Shown here: positions 43,815-54,562 of the stretch, piece by piece | Position numbering within the stretch: the stretch's first letter is position 1 | Layout of the letters: every line of letters begins with the position of its first letter | Origin: Meconema thalassinum | Lineage: Eukaryota; Arthropoda; Insecta; Orthoptera; Tettigoniidae | Reading direction: 5' to 3' | Length of the DNA: 64,000 nt | Assembly (NCBI GenBank): GCA_946902985.2 | Contig: OX336390.1 | Coordinates: 524,104,861-524,168,860, forward strand | Notes under the pieces: model-generated | Database searches by the model: none | What the model saw: the letters and a program-made list of their open reading frames with translations, nothing else | What the model was told of the DNA's origin: nothing | Position numbers and translations under genes: made by a program

Positions 43815-45872
43815 CAAGCTGACCCGGCAGACGTTGTCCTACCAATCAAAGAAAGTGTCGTAACTTTGATTCTTGAAGTGCTTTTGGATACACAATATTT
43901 ATTTCAATTTCTGTTAACTGCCTCTAAACTATCGTGAATTGAATTAACTAATTTAGAAACATTCGTAGGAGCGTGCACAACAATTCTCCAAAGTTTCATC
44001 GCAAACGGATAAATGGCATTTAACGCATACGGGATTTGGTTTAAATGATTCGTGCGCTGTCACTCATTTGTTGAATCTACTCGTGCTCTACCAACTGTGG
44101 AATGAATTTACTAAGTTAGAAAGCTTCCCGTAAGTGTACACAACAACTCATCGAAGTTTCATCGCAATCGATGAATAGTATATGAACGCATACATCTACT
44201 CGTGCGCTACCAATATTATAAAATGGATTTACCAAGTTTAACACCTTCCCTGGCGTGTACACAACAACTCATCAAAGTTTCATCGGAATCGGATGAATGA
44301 CATATGAACGCATAAGTGATTTTCTTTAAACGATTCGCACGCCGTCGCTCATTTGTTGAATCTACTCGTGCGCTACTTATTAAAACCTGGATTTAGTAAG
44401 ACAGAAACCTTTCCTGGAGTGTACACAACAATTCACCAAAGTTTCATCGCAATCTGATAAATGGTATATGGCCGCATACAGGACTTTGTTGAAACGATTC
44501 GCGTGCCGTCACACATTTGTTGAATCTACTCGTGCGCTACCTATTGTAAAATGGATTTATTAAGCCGGAAACCTTCCGTAGGGTGTACACAACATCTCAA
44601 CCAAGTTTCATCGTAATCGGACGAATGGTATTTGAACGCATATGGGACTTTGTTGAAACGCTTCGTGCGTCGTCGCTCATTTGTTGAATCTACTCGTGCG
44701 AAACCTCCTGTGAAATGGATTTACTAAGTTAGAAACCCTCACGTAAGTGTACACAACATCTCACCCAAGTTTCATTGCAATCGGATGAATGGTATATGAA
44801 CGCATACGGGACTTTGATTAAAAGTTCGCGCGTCGTTGCTCATTTGTTGAATCTACTCGTGAGCTACCTATTGTAAAATGGATTTACTAAGTTAGAAACC
44901 GTCACGTAAGTGTACACAACATCTCACCCAAGTTTCATCGCTATCGGACGAATGGTATTTGAACGCATATGGGACTTTGTTGAAACGCTTCGCACGTCGC
45001 CGCTCATTTGTTGAATCTACTCGTGCGCAACCTTAGTTAGAAGCCTTCACTTAAGTGTACACAACAACTCATCAAAGTTTCAACTCAATCTATGAATGGA
45101 ATATAAACTTATACGGGATTTTGTTGAAACGCTTCGCGCGTCGTCACTCATTTGTTGAATCTAGTCGTGCGCTACCTAATGTGAAATTGATTTACTAAGC
45201 CAGAAGCCTTCCCTGGAGTGTACACAACATCTCACCCAAGTTTTATCGCTATCGGACGAATGGTATTTGAACGCATACGGGACCTTTTTGAAACGCTTCG
45301 CGCGTCGTCGCTCATTTGTTGAATCTATTCTTGGGCTTTCTATTGTGAAATAGATTTACTAAGCCAAACACCTTCCCTGGAGTGCACTCAACATATCACC
45401 AAAGTTTCATGGCAATCGGATGAATGGTATATGAACGCATACGGGACTTTGAAACGCTCTAACGTGCAGAGACAAACAGTAGAATTCTACATCACTGCCA
45501 CCTTTGGTATAAAACACAACTTTTCGCCACGGGCGGAGTGTATGTAAAGGCGGTAGTTGCACAGATTGCGACCAGGTGGCTCTAACGTGCAGAGACAAAC
45601 CGTCCAAAGATATCAGCTTTCACGAAGGCCAAGGCTAGTGGTTTCCATGACGACTGATTTTGACTGTATATTGTGGTTCTAAAATTGTGTGTAAATTGTG
45701 GTTCTAAAATTGTGTTCATTCCACCTACCGGGTCAGATTGTGAATCTAAACCATACATGGACCCACTCTAATATACATACCAAATTCCATCAAAATCGGT
45801 TCAGTCGTTTAGGAGGAGTTCAGTCACATACACACGTGTCGAAGAATTATATATATAAAGATATAGAGATTA
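43815..45872 (+). mobile_element. Element carrying a 164-bp satellite-like array
   Basis: The insertion in the G cluster starts AGCTGACCCGGCAGACGTTG and ends with TATATATAAAGATATAGAGAT. The 164-bp unit (marker TTGAATCTACTCGTGCG) recurs near 44071, 44356, 44520, 44684, 44848, 45011, 45155 and 45319, with two shortened units, about 9.5 copies in all. A 21-bp block CTCTAACGTGCAGAGACAAA is duplicated at 45458 and 45582. The 3' part has the AAATCGGTTCAGTCGTTTAG motif common in insect non-autonomous repeats. No coding capacity. Confidence 0.75.
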
Positions 45873-45991
45873 AATGAAATTATTTTTCTGGGAATATCTC
45901 AGAAACGTGGTTTTAGAGCCTTAAAACTTAGTAGCCTCGAAGCCACTGAGGGGCTGAAAATGAGTTTTGCTCGTCCTTGTACGCCATAATA

Positions 45992-45992
45992 C

Positions 45993-46067
<75 letters not shown>
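45992..46067 (+). repeat. (AAT)n microsatellite
   Basis: About 25 AAT units; the longest pure trinucleotide run in the window. Confidence 0.95.
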
Positions 46068-47284
46068 TTAAAAATATAGGGCTAGGGATATAATAGTTCT
46101 TTAGCACCCCTTGACCCCCTTAAGCGCATTATATACGTATTGATGAATTTTACAGCTTAAGTTGGTTCCGTGATAACCGTATAGCCGTTTACGAACGTTC
46201 ACAGTAATGTAATAAATGGAATGGCATTGCGTCTTACAGATATAGTTGGACTTCTGAGATCGTGTTGCCATGGTTACCGGCCTGCATTATTTTTAGCTTA
46301 ATAAATGAAATTAGTTTTCTGGGTATATCTCAAAAACTGTTGGTTTTAGGACCTTAAAATGTGGTTTTCGGGGCCCGTAGGGCTCCCGAGTTTTGTTTCT
46401 CACATTGAGACGCTGAAAATGAGCTTTGTCACGTTTTTCTACGCCCATTTCAGTATGCATTTTAAGGGGTTAGGCCCTCTTTTATGAGAGGTACGGAGAA
46501 GAATTACATCAATGATTACTTTCGTGCCTCTTCTGTACCAAATTTTACGTTGATCCACTCAGCCGTTCTCGAGTGATGCGCGTTCAAAATTGTACACAGA
46601 CAAACAAACAGACAGACAGAAGGAAAAATATTTTGTTTTTGCGCGCAACCGTAATAAACCAGTCTGAAACGCGTTAATAACTCAAAATTCCGTGGAAATT
46701 CCGAAAAAACAGACAAACTTTCGTTTATATACAGGGTGTATTTGATATGATGGAAGTCGTTTACACAGTTGATAGAAGATGGTATTCTAAGCAAATATCT
46801 TCATGAAATTCAGTCGGATTGTAATTAGTGTAGGTGGAATTAAATCACAAAAATCGTCGGTCAATGTCTTGGAAACGGGCTTACACTTCGTTCCCCTCAG
46901 CATTACAGCTGACTTCTCCCCGTCGCCCTCCCCTCCAACGCTAAGGAATGTTGACAAGACTCTGAAGTTGAGTGACCTCCTCGTCTTGTCTGCCAATGGC
47001 ATTGAAATACACAAACCGAGCCTATGAACAGCTGTTTCACACCTTCATGGGGAGTGGCTACATGACTAGTGATGGTGGATCTGTTTAGGATTTTGCCATC
47101 CTCATGGCCTACGCATAGAAAATGGAAATCCTAAAGATTTGGTAAATTAATTTAAGAAACTGTTGGTCTATCTTTGTGTGAAGACAGTGCAACAACCGTA
47201 ACAAAAATATGAATAATACTATTATTATTATACCAGGCTACTACTGCTGTACTAATAATAGTAATAATAGAATTTAGACACACT

Positions 47285-47345
47285 AACTTCTACGGGGCTA
47301 CCTGACCACGTTGTCGCAGCCCCTAAACTATGGAACCAACCTAAG
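47285..47345 (+). repeat. SINE F/A-type tail fragment
   Basis: CTACGGGGCTACCTGACCAC...GTCGCAGCCCCTAAACTATG matches the end of SINE F. It is absent from the equivalent position in copy 2 (about 52460), so it is a copy-1-specific insertion. Confidence 0.75.
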
Positions 47346-47527
47346 TTCCTTTAAAAAATTTTATTTGGTATGTCGAGTTGCCAGACTTTCATTTTTAGCA
47401 ATCTAACACCAGAGCTATACATGCTGACTCTTCTTATTATTATTATTAGACTATTATTATTATCATCATCATGTTCATGGGGTGCTAGTATTGAGGCAGC
47501 TTACCATCAACGGCCGATATGCAAGTC

Positions 47528-47700
47528 GGAGCGTGATGGCGCCGCGGTCCAGCTGTTGGCGTCTCACCACGGCGGACCGGGTTTGATTCCCGGTCAATGC
47601 ATGTGAGATTTTCGGAGTGAAATGCCATGTCCTGTGGATCGGATTCCACATAAAAAGGAGGTCCAGTAGCTCACGATCACGAAATTTACGGTCATTTAAA
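47528..47700 (+). repeat. SINE family E
   Basis: The head GAGCGTGATGGCGCCGCGGT, B-box GGGTTTGATTCCCGG and body TGCATGTGAGATTTTCGGAG match the minus-strand copies at 22156 and 23034. Confidence 0.85.
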
Positions 47701-47854
47701 AACACAAGCTTCCTTACTTTCCACCATCTGCAGCCACATGATGATTTCCCGTGGCATCCCACGAGCCCAAAGTTGGAATGCCTACCCCCGCGGTGTAGGC
47801 ATGCGCATTTAATCGTACACCACGATCGCAGCAAGTCCGGTAATTGAAGGTCCA

Positions 47855-48115
47855 AACTCAGCACCGACAGTGGCTATCCTGAGTTTGGATTTACCTGGAT
47901 TCTTCCACGCGCTTTCCAAGCACATGCCGGGATAGTATGGTACTTGGAGTCCCGGAGCACCAACCTCATTCACGACCCTAATAACTACAGCTACACATAT
48001 TACTACAGTCACCACAGAAACACAGTTTATCAGACAAATCCAACACTCACCCAACTACACGGTGCTGATAAACAAATGTCCCAAGCCCCTAAAATGAATT
48101 AACAACAACCATCAC
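47855..48115 (+). repeat. SINE A variant, 3' two-thirds
   Basis: A diverged body (TATCCTGAGTTTGGATTTAC, GCACATGCCGGGATAGTATG) leads into the shared tail CACAGTTTATCAGACAAATC and AACAACAACC. The head is lacking. Confidence 0.65.
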
Positions 48116-48244
48116 AACAAGCTTTCAAGTCTCTTCAATCATCATTGTTACCAAAAATATTTATTTACTGAACGTCCTAAACAATTGGAACCCTACTTTA
48201 AAAAAAATAACATTCAGTAAAGATATAGTCTCTTATAAAGTGTA

Positions 48245-48318
48245 TACTAATACTAATACTAATAATAATAATAATAATAATAATAACAATAACAATAATA
48301 ATAATAATAGTAATATGT
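48245..48318 (+). repeat. (AAT/AAC)n microsatellite
   Basis: Impure AAT run with TACTAA and AAC variants. Confidence 0.9.
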
Positions 48319-48349
48319 TGTTGGACACACTACTTTTATTTTTGGCGGG

Positions 48350-48500
48350 GATGTCGAGATTCCGGAATGTTGTGTTCACAGAATTTCATGTACGTGCCAT
48401 TACATCCATCGGCATAAGTCTGTCGTATTTCTTCACCTTCATGTATTACATGACTCAGACTAGATCGAACCCTCGAGAAGGATAGCACTCTAATACCTGA
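48350..48500 (-). repeat. SINE-like repeat P
   Basis: The minus strand has a head-like GAGCTCAGGTATTAGAGTGC and B-box-like GGTTCGATCTAG. The block matches 52300-52440 in copy 2 (reverse orientation relative to it), around ACATGACTNANNNTAGATCG and GTACGTGCCAT. Confidence 0.55.
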
Positions 48501-48522
48501 GCTCACAGCCTCACTATCATTT

Positions 48523-48733
48523 CTTCTTCTTTCATCGGCTTTTCCCAATTAATTGGGGTCGCCGGAGCCAACCAGGCTCATTTTGGTTTTGGCCGGGGAT
48601 TTAAGGCCGGATGCCCTTCCTGACGCCACGTGATTTTTTTCAGGTGAAAATTCCACCCCGCTGTCACCGGGATTCGAACCCCAGCCGTCCGGGTGAAAGA
48701 CGAGCAGCTAAGCCACTGCGCCATCACGCTCCC
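48523..48733 (-). repeat. SINE family N with 19-bp target-site duplication
   Basis: The minus strand starts GGAGCGTGATGGCGCAGTGG, has B-box GGGGTTCGAATCCCGG, GGGCATCCGGCCTTAAATCC and ends ATTGGGAAAAGCCGATGAAA followed by GAAGAA. The 19-bp CACAGCCTCACTATCATTT is repeated at 48504-48522 and 48734-48752 without mismatch, the longest target duplication in the window. Confidence 0.95.
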
Positions 48734-48859
48734 CACAGCCTCACTATCATTTAATTATTATTATTGTTTTATACAGTACATATAACACTTTGCTGGTACA
48801 TCACAACATAACTATACGGGCTTCAGGGAACCAAACTATTGCTACTGAAACAGCCACTT

Positions 48860-49110
48860 CTAAGCTGGAAAGTCGAAATCGCTACTCATGAATTTCCAGA
48901 CGATTCGGGTTGTTGAGAGAACTACTGCCTTCTGCATTAGTTTGTCAATTTGAGTATCCAGAACCAGTTCTTTAAGGTCTTGGAGCAAGGAATTTCGGAT
49001 CACGCCCATATTTGAGACAATGATAGGTATGGTCTTTACCCGTTCTAAATGCCATTGCCTTTTGATAGGGCCAACCAACTCGCTATATTTGCTTTAATGT
49101 TATTATTATT
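48860..49110 (-). pseudogene. LINE C-terminal fragment (different lineage)
   Basis: The minus frame reads KRQWHLERVKTIPIIVSNMG, then NSLLQDLKELVLDTQIDKLM and VVLSTTRIVWKFMS to the stop near 48860. The pattern of a V-x-x-I-P-I-I-V block, a leucine-rich segment and a TARILRK-like end is the extreme C terminus seen in several non-LTR reverse transcriptases. No reverse-transcriptase motif remains. Confidence 0.6.
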
Positions 49111-49129
49111 GTTATTATTATTAAAAGTA

Positions 49130-49430
49130 ATAAATAACCCCTGGCACTACAGCCCGTGAAGGGCCTAGGCCTACCAAGCGACCGCTACCCAGCCATTGGG
49201 GCGACGCGTGATTAGCGCATCGGGTCCCTTCGGCCGTTAATCTTGGTTTTCGTGATCGGGGCGCTGCCTCACTGTCAGACAGCTACTCAATTGTCCTCAC
49301 TAGACTGAGTGCACCCCGTTCCAGCCCTCACGTCAGTTTCTAAAATCCCTGACGGAGCTGGGAATCATACCCGGGGCCTCCGGGTGAGAGGCAGGCGCGC
49401 TACCCCAACACCACAAGGCTGGCTATTATT
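49130..49430 (-). repeat. SINE family B
   Basis: The minus strand starts AGCCAGCCTTGTGGTGTTGG, has the B-box GGGTATGATTCCCAGC and a 3' part with AGGCCTAGGCCCTTCACGGG. It aligns with 14460-14765 along its length. Confidence 0.85.
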
Positions 49431-49444
49431 ATTATTATTACTAT

Positions 49445-49690
49445 GTATATGTGGTGCCATACTAGTATTAAATCTTGAAAGTAGTTTTTCCATGGTTTCC
49501 CACTTCTACCCCAGACAAATGCTGGGATGGTTCCTAACTTAAGTCCACGGCCGCCTCCTTCCCAATCCTCACCTGAATTACAAACACCCATATAACTAAA
49601 GAAACCACAAAAACACAGGTTATCAGACAAATTCTTCCCACACCCAACCACATGGGGCTAAATGACCAAAATCGCCAAGCCTCTCAAACA
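49445..49690 (+). repeat. SINE A inside TIR element copy 1
   Basis: TTTTTCCATGGTTTCCCACT, CACGGCCGCCTCCTTCCCAA and CCCACACCCAACCACATGGG form an uninterrupted A body and tail. The homologous copy in element 2 is split by SINE B. Confidence 0.85.
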
Positions 49691-50202
49691 AAACATCAAG
49701 TGTATTCCTTTCGTCTTAAATGCTAGTTCTGAACAGAATACGGGATGTCGGAATTTTGTCACACCGTATTTCATTCAAGTGCCGGACGGCAATGACACTT
49801 ACAAAGTAGGCTACACAATACTGCCGGTCATAACGTCCCAAGACATTGCGTGCAATTTCAGCAACAACAACAACAGCAACAACAACAATACAAATTTTCT
49901 TACGAGATGGGAATCGCTCGCTTTCCTCGTAACAGCTGATACCTCCCCTCAACTAGTAAGGTCAACGCTCCGATTACGTAACAACTTCTCCTCCGTGCAT
50001 CGCCCCACCTCGCCCCGCCCCGTTTACCCCAGCCTGCTGCCTCACCTTCTGGTTGAAGAATTTCGGAAAAGCCTAAAAACATTGACCTTTTAATGATACA
50101 TTTTCAATTTAAAGATAGGTGACAAATTTTTTACCCAGGAAGCATACAATAGTCTCTTCTATCACCAGTGTAACGGACTTCCATTATATCAATTACACCC
50201 TG

Positions 50203-50851
50203 TATATACAGTATATAGAGATTGGGATGTCCATGGACAGGGAGGTTAGGATTTTTCTGTAATTTCTTGTATTCATGGACAAGTGCACTTTCCCGCCGCA
50301 GAGATGGAGGTGGTACATGGATAAGTATGGGTAGCCAGAAAGTAGGTGTAGGTCTGATTGTACCTGAATTAAGGCGCATGGTATGGTTGAGCTGAGTGTC
50401 AATAAGTCTTGTGTAAGTACTATTCATCCAAGCGGGAGAGCAATATTCCGCAACAGGGTAGACCAATCCCAGAACTGAAGTACGAAGAGTCGATGCTGAG
50501 GAGCCCCATGATGTACCACATAGTTTCTGCAGAATGTTATTTCGAGTTTTTATTTTTTCAGCTGTTTTAATAGATGTGCGTTCTATCAAGCGCTACCCCT
50601 AGATATTTCGGGTTTCTTTTATGTCTGAGTAGCCTTCCTTCAAAGTAGACCTTGAGATCTTTGTTGGCCAACTTGTTGTTTAGGTGAAACGATGAGACTT
50701 CTGTCGTAGCGACACTTGGCAGCAACCCCCATTTGCGGAAATATGCACTCATAATTGACAAATCATGGGTCAATATGGACTCTGTAATTTCAAGATCTCT
50801 ATGCCTCACTGCGAGTGCCCAGTCGTCAGCGTGGTTTCAGGCATATCTGAT
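50203..50851 (-). pseudogene. Jockey-like LINE reverse transcriptase fragment
   Basis: The minus strand reads DDWALAVRHRDLEITESILT (catalytic A-D-D box at its start), KWGLLPSVATTEVSSFHLNN and RNPKYLGVALDRT. After a short frame lesion near 50585 come IKTRNNILQKLCGTSWGSSA, SVLGLVYPVAEYCSPAWMNS and PTFWLPILIHVPPPSLRRES. These are the palm, thumb and connecting parts of a non-LTR reverse transcriptase. It is cut on the C-terminal side by TIR element copy 1 and on the N-terminal side by copy 2; the preceding segment resumes at 52989. Confidence 0.85.
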
Positions 50852-51469
50852 ATACAGGGTGTATTTGATATGATGGAAGTCTGTTACACTGGTGATAGAA
50901 GAGACTATTCTAAGCTTCCTAGGTAAAAAATTTGTCACCTATCTTGAAATTGATAATTAATCATTAAAAAGTCAATGTTTTTAGTTATTTCAGAAACTAA
51001 TCAGGCAGAAAGTCGTGCGGCTGGCTGGGGAAACGAGGTGGAGCCAGATGTGACGACGCGCGAAGGGGAAGTTGTTACGTAATCGGAGCATTGACCTTAC
51101 CGGTTGACTTGAGGGGTGGTAGGCTATCAGCTGTTATGAGGATGAGCTCTACCGTCTCGTAAGAAAATGTGCATTGCCGTTGTTCTTGTTGTTGTTGTTG
51201 ACGACGCACGCAATGGCTTGGGACGTCAGGACCGGTAGTATTGTGTAGCCTACTTTGTAAGTGTGGAATTCATTGATTGATGTTCATGTATAAAATAATT
51301 TCGATACTCAGCCCTGATGTATCATTGGCGTCCGTGTCGGACCTTCTGTTGACTAGTTTCTGAAAATACTAAAAACATTCTCTTAATGAAATGCAGTGTG
51401 ACAAAATTCCGACATCCCGCAGTCTGTTCAGAACTAGGCATTTAGGACGGAAGTAAAAAACTTGATGTT

Positions 51470-52025
51470 TTGTTTGAGAGGCTTGGCGATTTTGGTCATT
51501 TAGCCCCATGTAGCTGGGTGTGGGTAGAATTTGTGTGATAACCTGTGTTTTGTGGTTTCTGTAGTAATGTGGGTATTTGTAATTCAGGTGAGGATTCGGA
51601 AGAAGGCGCCGGCCCTGTGGTGTTGGGGCAGTGCAACTGCCTCTCACCTGGAGGCCCTGGGTTCGATTCCTGGCTCCATCAGGGATATTAGAAACTGACG
51701 TGAGGGCTGTAACGCAGTGCACTAAGCCTCGTGAGGGCAATTAAGTAGCTGTCTGACAGTGAGGCAGTGCCCGAGTCAGGAAAATCAAGATTAATGGCCG
51801 AGGGGACCCGATGCACTGACCACGTGTCACCCTAATATCTGCAGGCCAAATGGCTGGACAGCGGTCGCTTGGTAGGCCTAGGCCCTTCATGGGCTGCACT
51901 GCCAGCGGTTATGATTATTGAGAAGAAGGCGGCCGTGGCCTTAAGTTAGGAACAATCCCGACATATGCCTGGGGTAGAAGTGGGAACCCATGGAAACCTA
52001 CTTCCAAGATTTAATACTAGTATGG
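51470..52025 (-). repeat. SINE A inside TIR element copy 2, split by SINE B
   Basis: A tail (51478-51598) and body (51922-52020) flank the SINE B insertion. Together they match 49445-49690 of copy 1, showing that SINE A was already present in the element before the two copies separated. Confidence 0.85.
51609..51921 (+). repeat. SINE family B with 10-bp target-site duplication
   Basis: The head CCGGCCCTGTGGTGTTGGGG and B-box GGGTTCGATTCCTGG are followed by the complete B body. GAAGAAGGCG is repeated at 51599-51608 and 51922-51931. The orthologous position in copy 1 (around 49553-49562) is uninterrupted. Confidence 0.95.
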
Positions 52026-52195
52026 TACCACATGTTCATATTGTGAATTGTCCCATCCCATCTCCAGCCCTCGGGTGGCCATTAACTGGAGAGGGGGGGG
52101 GGGGGGGAGGGAGGATTGATTTATTGGTCCATCAACAATGTAAATACATATGAAAATACACGAAAATGAAAATAAAATACAAATTCATTGTTATA

Positions 52196-52204
52196 ATACA
52201 GTGT

Positions 52205-52250
<46 letters not shown>

Positions 52251-52282
52251 GTCTAATAATAATAATAATAATAATAATAAGA
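52196..52282 (+). repeat. (AAT)n microsatellite
   Basis: Two AAT runs separated by TAGTCT; the matching place in copy 1 is 47433-47475, reversed and shorter. Confidence 0.9.
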
Positions 52283-52988
52283 GTCAGCATGTGTAGTTCT
52301 GGTGGTAGAGTGCTAACCATCCCGAGGGTGCGATCTACGTTCAGTCATGTAGTAAATGAATGGGATCTAATAAGATCATCTCCATGGATTTCATGGCACA
52401 TACAAGAAATCCTACGCACATTAAAGTCTGGCAACTCGACATACCAAAAAGAAACATAAAAGAAGTTAGTGTGTCTAAAAGCCTATTATTACTATTATTA
52501 GTATTATTAATAAGTTTATTACAGTTGTTGCACTATCTTCACACAAAGATAGACCAACAGTTCCTTAAATTAATTTACTAAATCTTTAGGATTTCTATTT
52601 TCTATGCATAGTTCATGAAGCTGGAAAAATCCTAGACAGATCCACCATCACTAGTCATGTAGCCACTCCCCATGAAGGTGTGAATCAGCTGTTCATAGGC
52701 TCGGTTTGTGTTTTTCAATGTCATTGGCAGACAAGGCGAGGAGGTCACTCAACTGCAGACTCTGGTCAACATTCCTCAGCGTAGGAGGGGAGGGAGACGG
52801 GGAGAAGTCAGCTCTGCTGCTGAGGGGAACGAAGTGAAAGCCCGTTTCCAAGATATTGACCGACGATTTTTGTGATTTAATTCCACCTACACTAATTAAG
52901 ATCCGACTTAATTTCATGAAGATATTTGCTTAGAATACCATCTTCTATCACCAGTGTAAAGGACTTCCATCATATCAAATACACCCTG

Positions 52989-53060
52989 TATATAGGTTGA
53001 ACAGCACAGGTGTGAGAACATGAGGGTTGTCAAGTTTTGCTCACACTCATAGTTTCATCG
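52989..53060 (-). pseudogene. LINE reverse transcriptase, N-terminal continuation
   Basis: The minus strand reads SKLDNPHVLTPVLFNLY up to the TIR element boundary, the conserved GS-x-L-x-P-x-L-F-N-x-Y block of reverse transcriptases. It joins 50203-50851 across element copy 2. Upstream sequence is degraded before the HINE-like element at 53143. Confidence 0.75.
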
Positions 53061-53142
53061 TTCTATCATTAACAGGAGTGTACAGTCACTCAAAAGAAAT
53101 ACGAAAATTCCTGGTAAACGTACAATCTTTCATTCTTTCTTT

Positions 53143-53208
53143 ATTAGCCTACTTTTCACATTTTGCAAAAATGAGGAAAAAGTAGTCTTATGAGATCGGG
53201 CAAATGTG

Positions 53209-53240
<32 letters not shown>

Positions 53241-54562
53241 CTTCTGTCTCTGTCTGGCTGTGTGTGTGTCCCCCCTATCAACTCCTAAACGGCTGCAGCA
53301 ATCAAAACCAAATTTAGTATGAGTAAAGATGTGCACCGGAATATCTCACGTCCATATTTGAAAATGATGTCAGTGCTACCAACTGCTGAAAAAACGCACT
53401 AGAAATTTGAGCTCCATGTTGGATATCCTGGAAAGTATGAATGGGAGCTATTTCAAAATTGGCACACGTACAGATCATAATATTTCAGTTTAATTTCCAG
53501 GAGGCCAAACATGGCAGTGTTGCCAAAATGATTATAAGCCTCCTGATAGGTCCAATTTTTAAATGCATATAACTTCTACACTATCAAGTGGAATTCAACC
53601 AAATTTCGTATGTTGTATGTGTACATAGCCAGATATGACTGAGCGTATTCTTAAGACCTACCAGGGCTGCCAACTGTTAATAAATGCTCCTAATTTATTT
53701 TATCCAAATACCAATATATCAGAAAGTATGCAAGCCGACAGCTTTAAACTATGCACACGTATAGTACCTGACATTCTATATTAATTTGGAGTAACTTATA
53801 TACGTCAGTGCTACCAACATGATTCTAAGCCTGCTGACAGGTCCAACTTTAAATACATGTAACTTCAATACTATCATTTGGATTTCAACAAAATTTCGTA
53901 TGTGCTATGTGTACCATAACAGATATGACTATGCGTATTCTAAGGAGCAACCAGGGCTGCCAACTGTTAATATGTGCTGTCCCTACTTTTGTTACCCTAA
54001 TATCAATATATCAGAAAGTATGCAAGCCAATAGCTCTAAACTTTGCGCACGTATAGTACCTGGCATTCTAGACGAATTTGGAGTAACTAATATACGTCAG
54101 TGCTGCCAACATGATTCTAAGCCTGCTGATAGGTCCAATTTTAAAATGCATGTAACTTCTATACTAACTAATGGATTTCATTCAAAATTGGCACAACAAT
54201 AGATCATATTATTTCAGATTATTTCTGACCAATACATGCATGACATTGTTGCCAACATGATTTTACGCGCGCTGTTATATCCAATGTTTAACTGCATGTA
54301 ACGTCCATGCTATCCAGTGGACTTCAACCAAATTTTGTATTTAGTACCGTAAGAGACGGAACTAAGAATATATTCAGTCATCAGGGCTGCCAACTGTAGT
54401 GCTCTATTAGGATACATTATGCCAGGTATACAGTATTTCGAACTAATTGGAAATTTCGATATTAGCAACTTAATTTCGTCATTATTCTAGATAGGTTCAT
54501 ATTCTGTAGAATAATCATTGGCATGAAAAGTAGGCTGTATAGTTCTTCACGGAACTTCTTGT
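53143..54562 (+). mobile_element. HINE-like element with about 290-bp tandem core
   Basis: The start hairpin TTAGCCTACTTTTCACATTT...AAAAAGTAGTCTTA (53143-53190), GAGATCGGG and (GTCT)n (53213-53242) are followed by units with CAGGGCTGCCAACTGTTAAT at 53662 and 53952 and a further one at 54382. It ends with GAAAAGTAGGCTG and the hairpin AGTTC-TTCACG-GAACT (54541-54556), then TCTTGTT. The layout is the same as at 9790-11045. Confidence 0.7.

Larger units (their letters stand above)
39770..46731 (+). repeat. G repeat cluster
   Basis: A degenerate unit recurs with starts of its GGGAATATCTCAAAAACTGT block near 39906, 42211, 42699, 43382, 45891 and 46322. Other shared blocks are CTAGCAGAAGTACCC (39776, 41590), CCATGGTTACCGGC, TTATGAGAGGTACGGAGAAG and GATCCACCCAGCCGTTCTCG. 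Units also carry a GACA microsatellite before TTTTTGCGCGCATCCG. Spacing is irregular because of deletions and insertions. There is no conserved protein; ORFs such as 42880-43137 or 43567-43863 read repeat sequence. Confidence 0.75.
46732..50202. mobile_element. TIR element, copy 1 (3.5 kb)
   Basis: The ends are inverted repeats of about 50-60 bp starting CAGGGTGTATTTGATATGAT, at 46732 and reversed ending at 50202. TA (within TATA) flanks both. Inside, 46790-47480 matches 52180-52930 of copy 2 in reverse, and 49440-50150 matches 50910-52025. The roughly 2 kb between (47480-49440) is extra and consists of SINEs and a LINE scrap. No transposase is present. Mariner-like ends plus TA suggest a Tc1/mariner-mobilised non-autonomous element. 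Confidence 0.8.
50856..52988. mobile_element. TIR element, copy 2 (2.1 kb)
   Basis: It has the same inverted ends as copy 1 (CAGGGTGTATTTGATATGAT at 50856, reversed ending at 52988), flanked by TA/TATA. Its internal order is the reverse of copy 1, so the two copies lie head to head around the LINE fragment. It is inserted inside the LINE reverse transcriptase, between the FNLY motif and the ADD box. No transposase. Confidence 0.85.

Noticed and set aside
39770..46731. A coding gene with repeated exons in the G cluster
   Set aside because: Shared blocks contain stops in all frames and microsatellites, and spacing is irregular; this is repeat decay.
49662..50093. 143-codon plus-strand ORF
   Set aside because: It spans a SINE A tail and non-coding TIR element body; the other element copy does not keep the frame.
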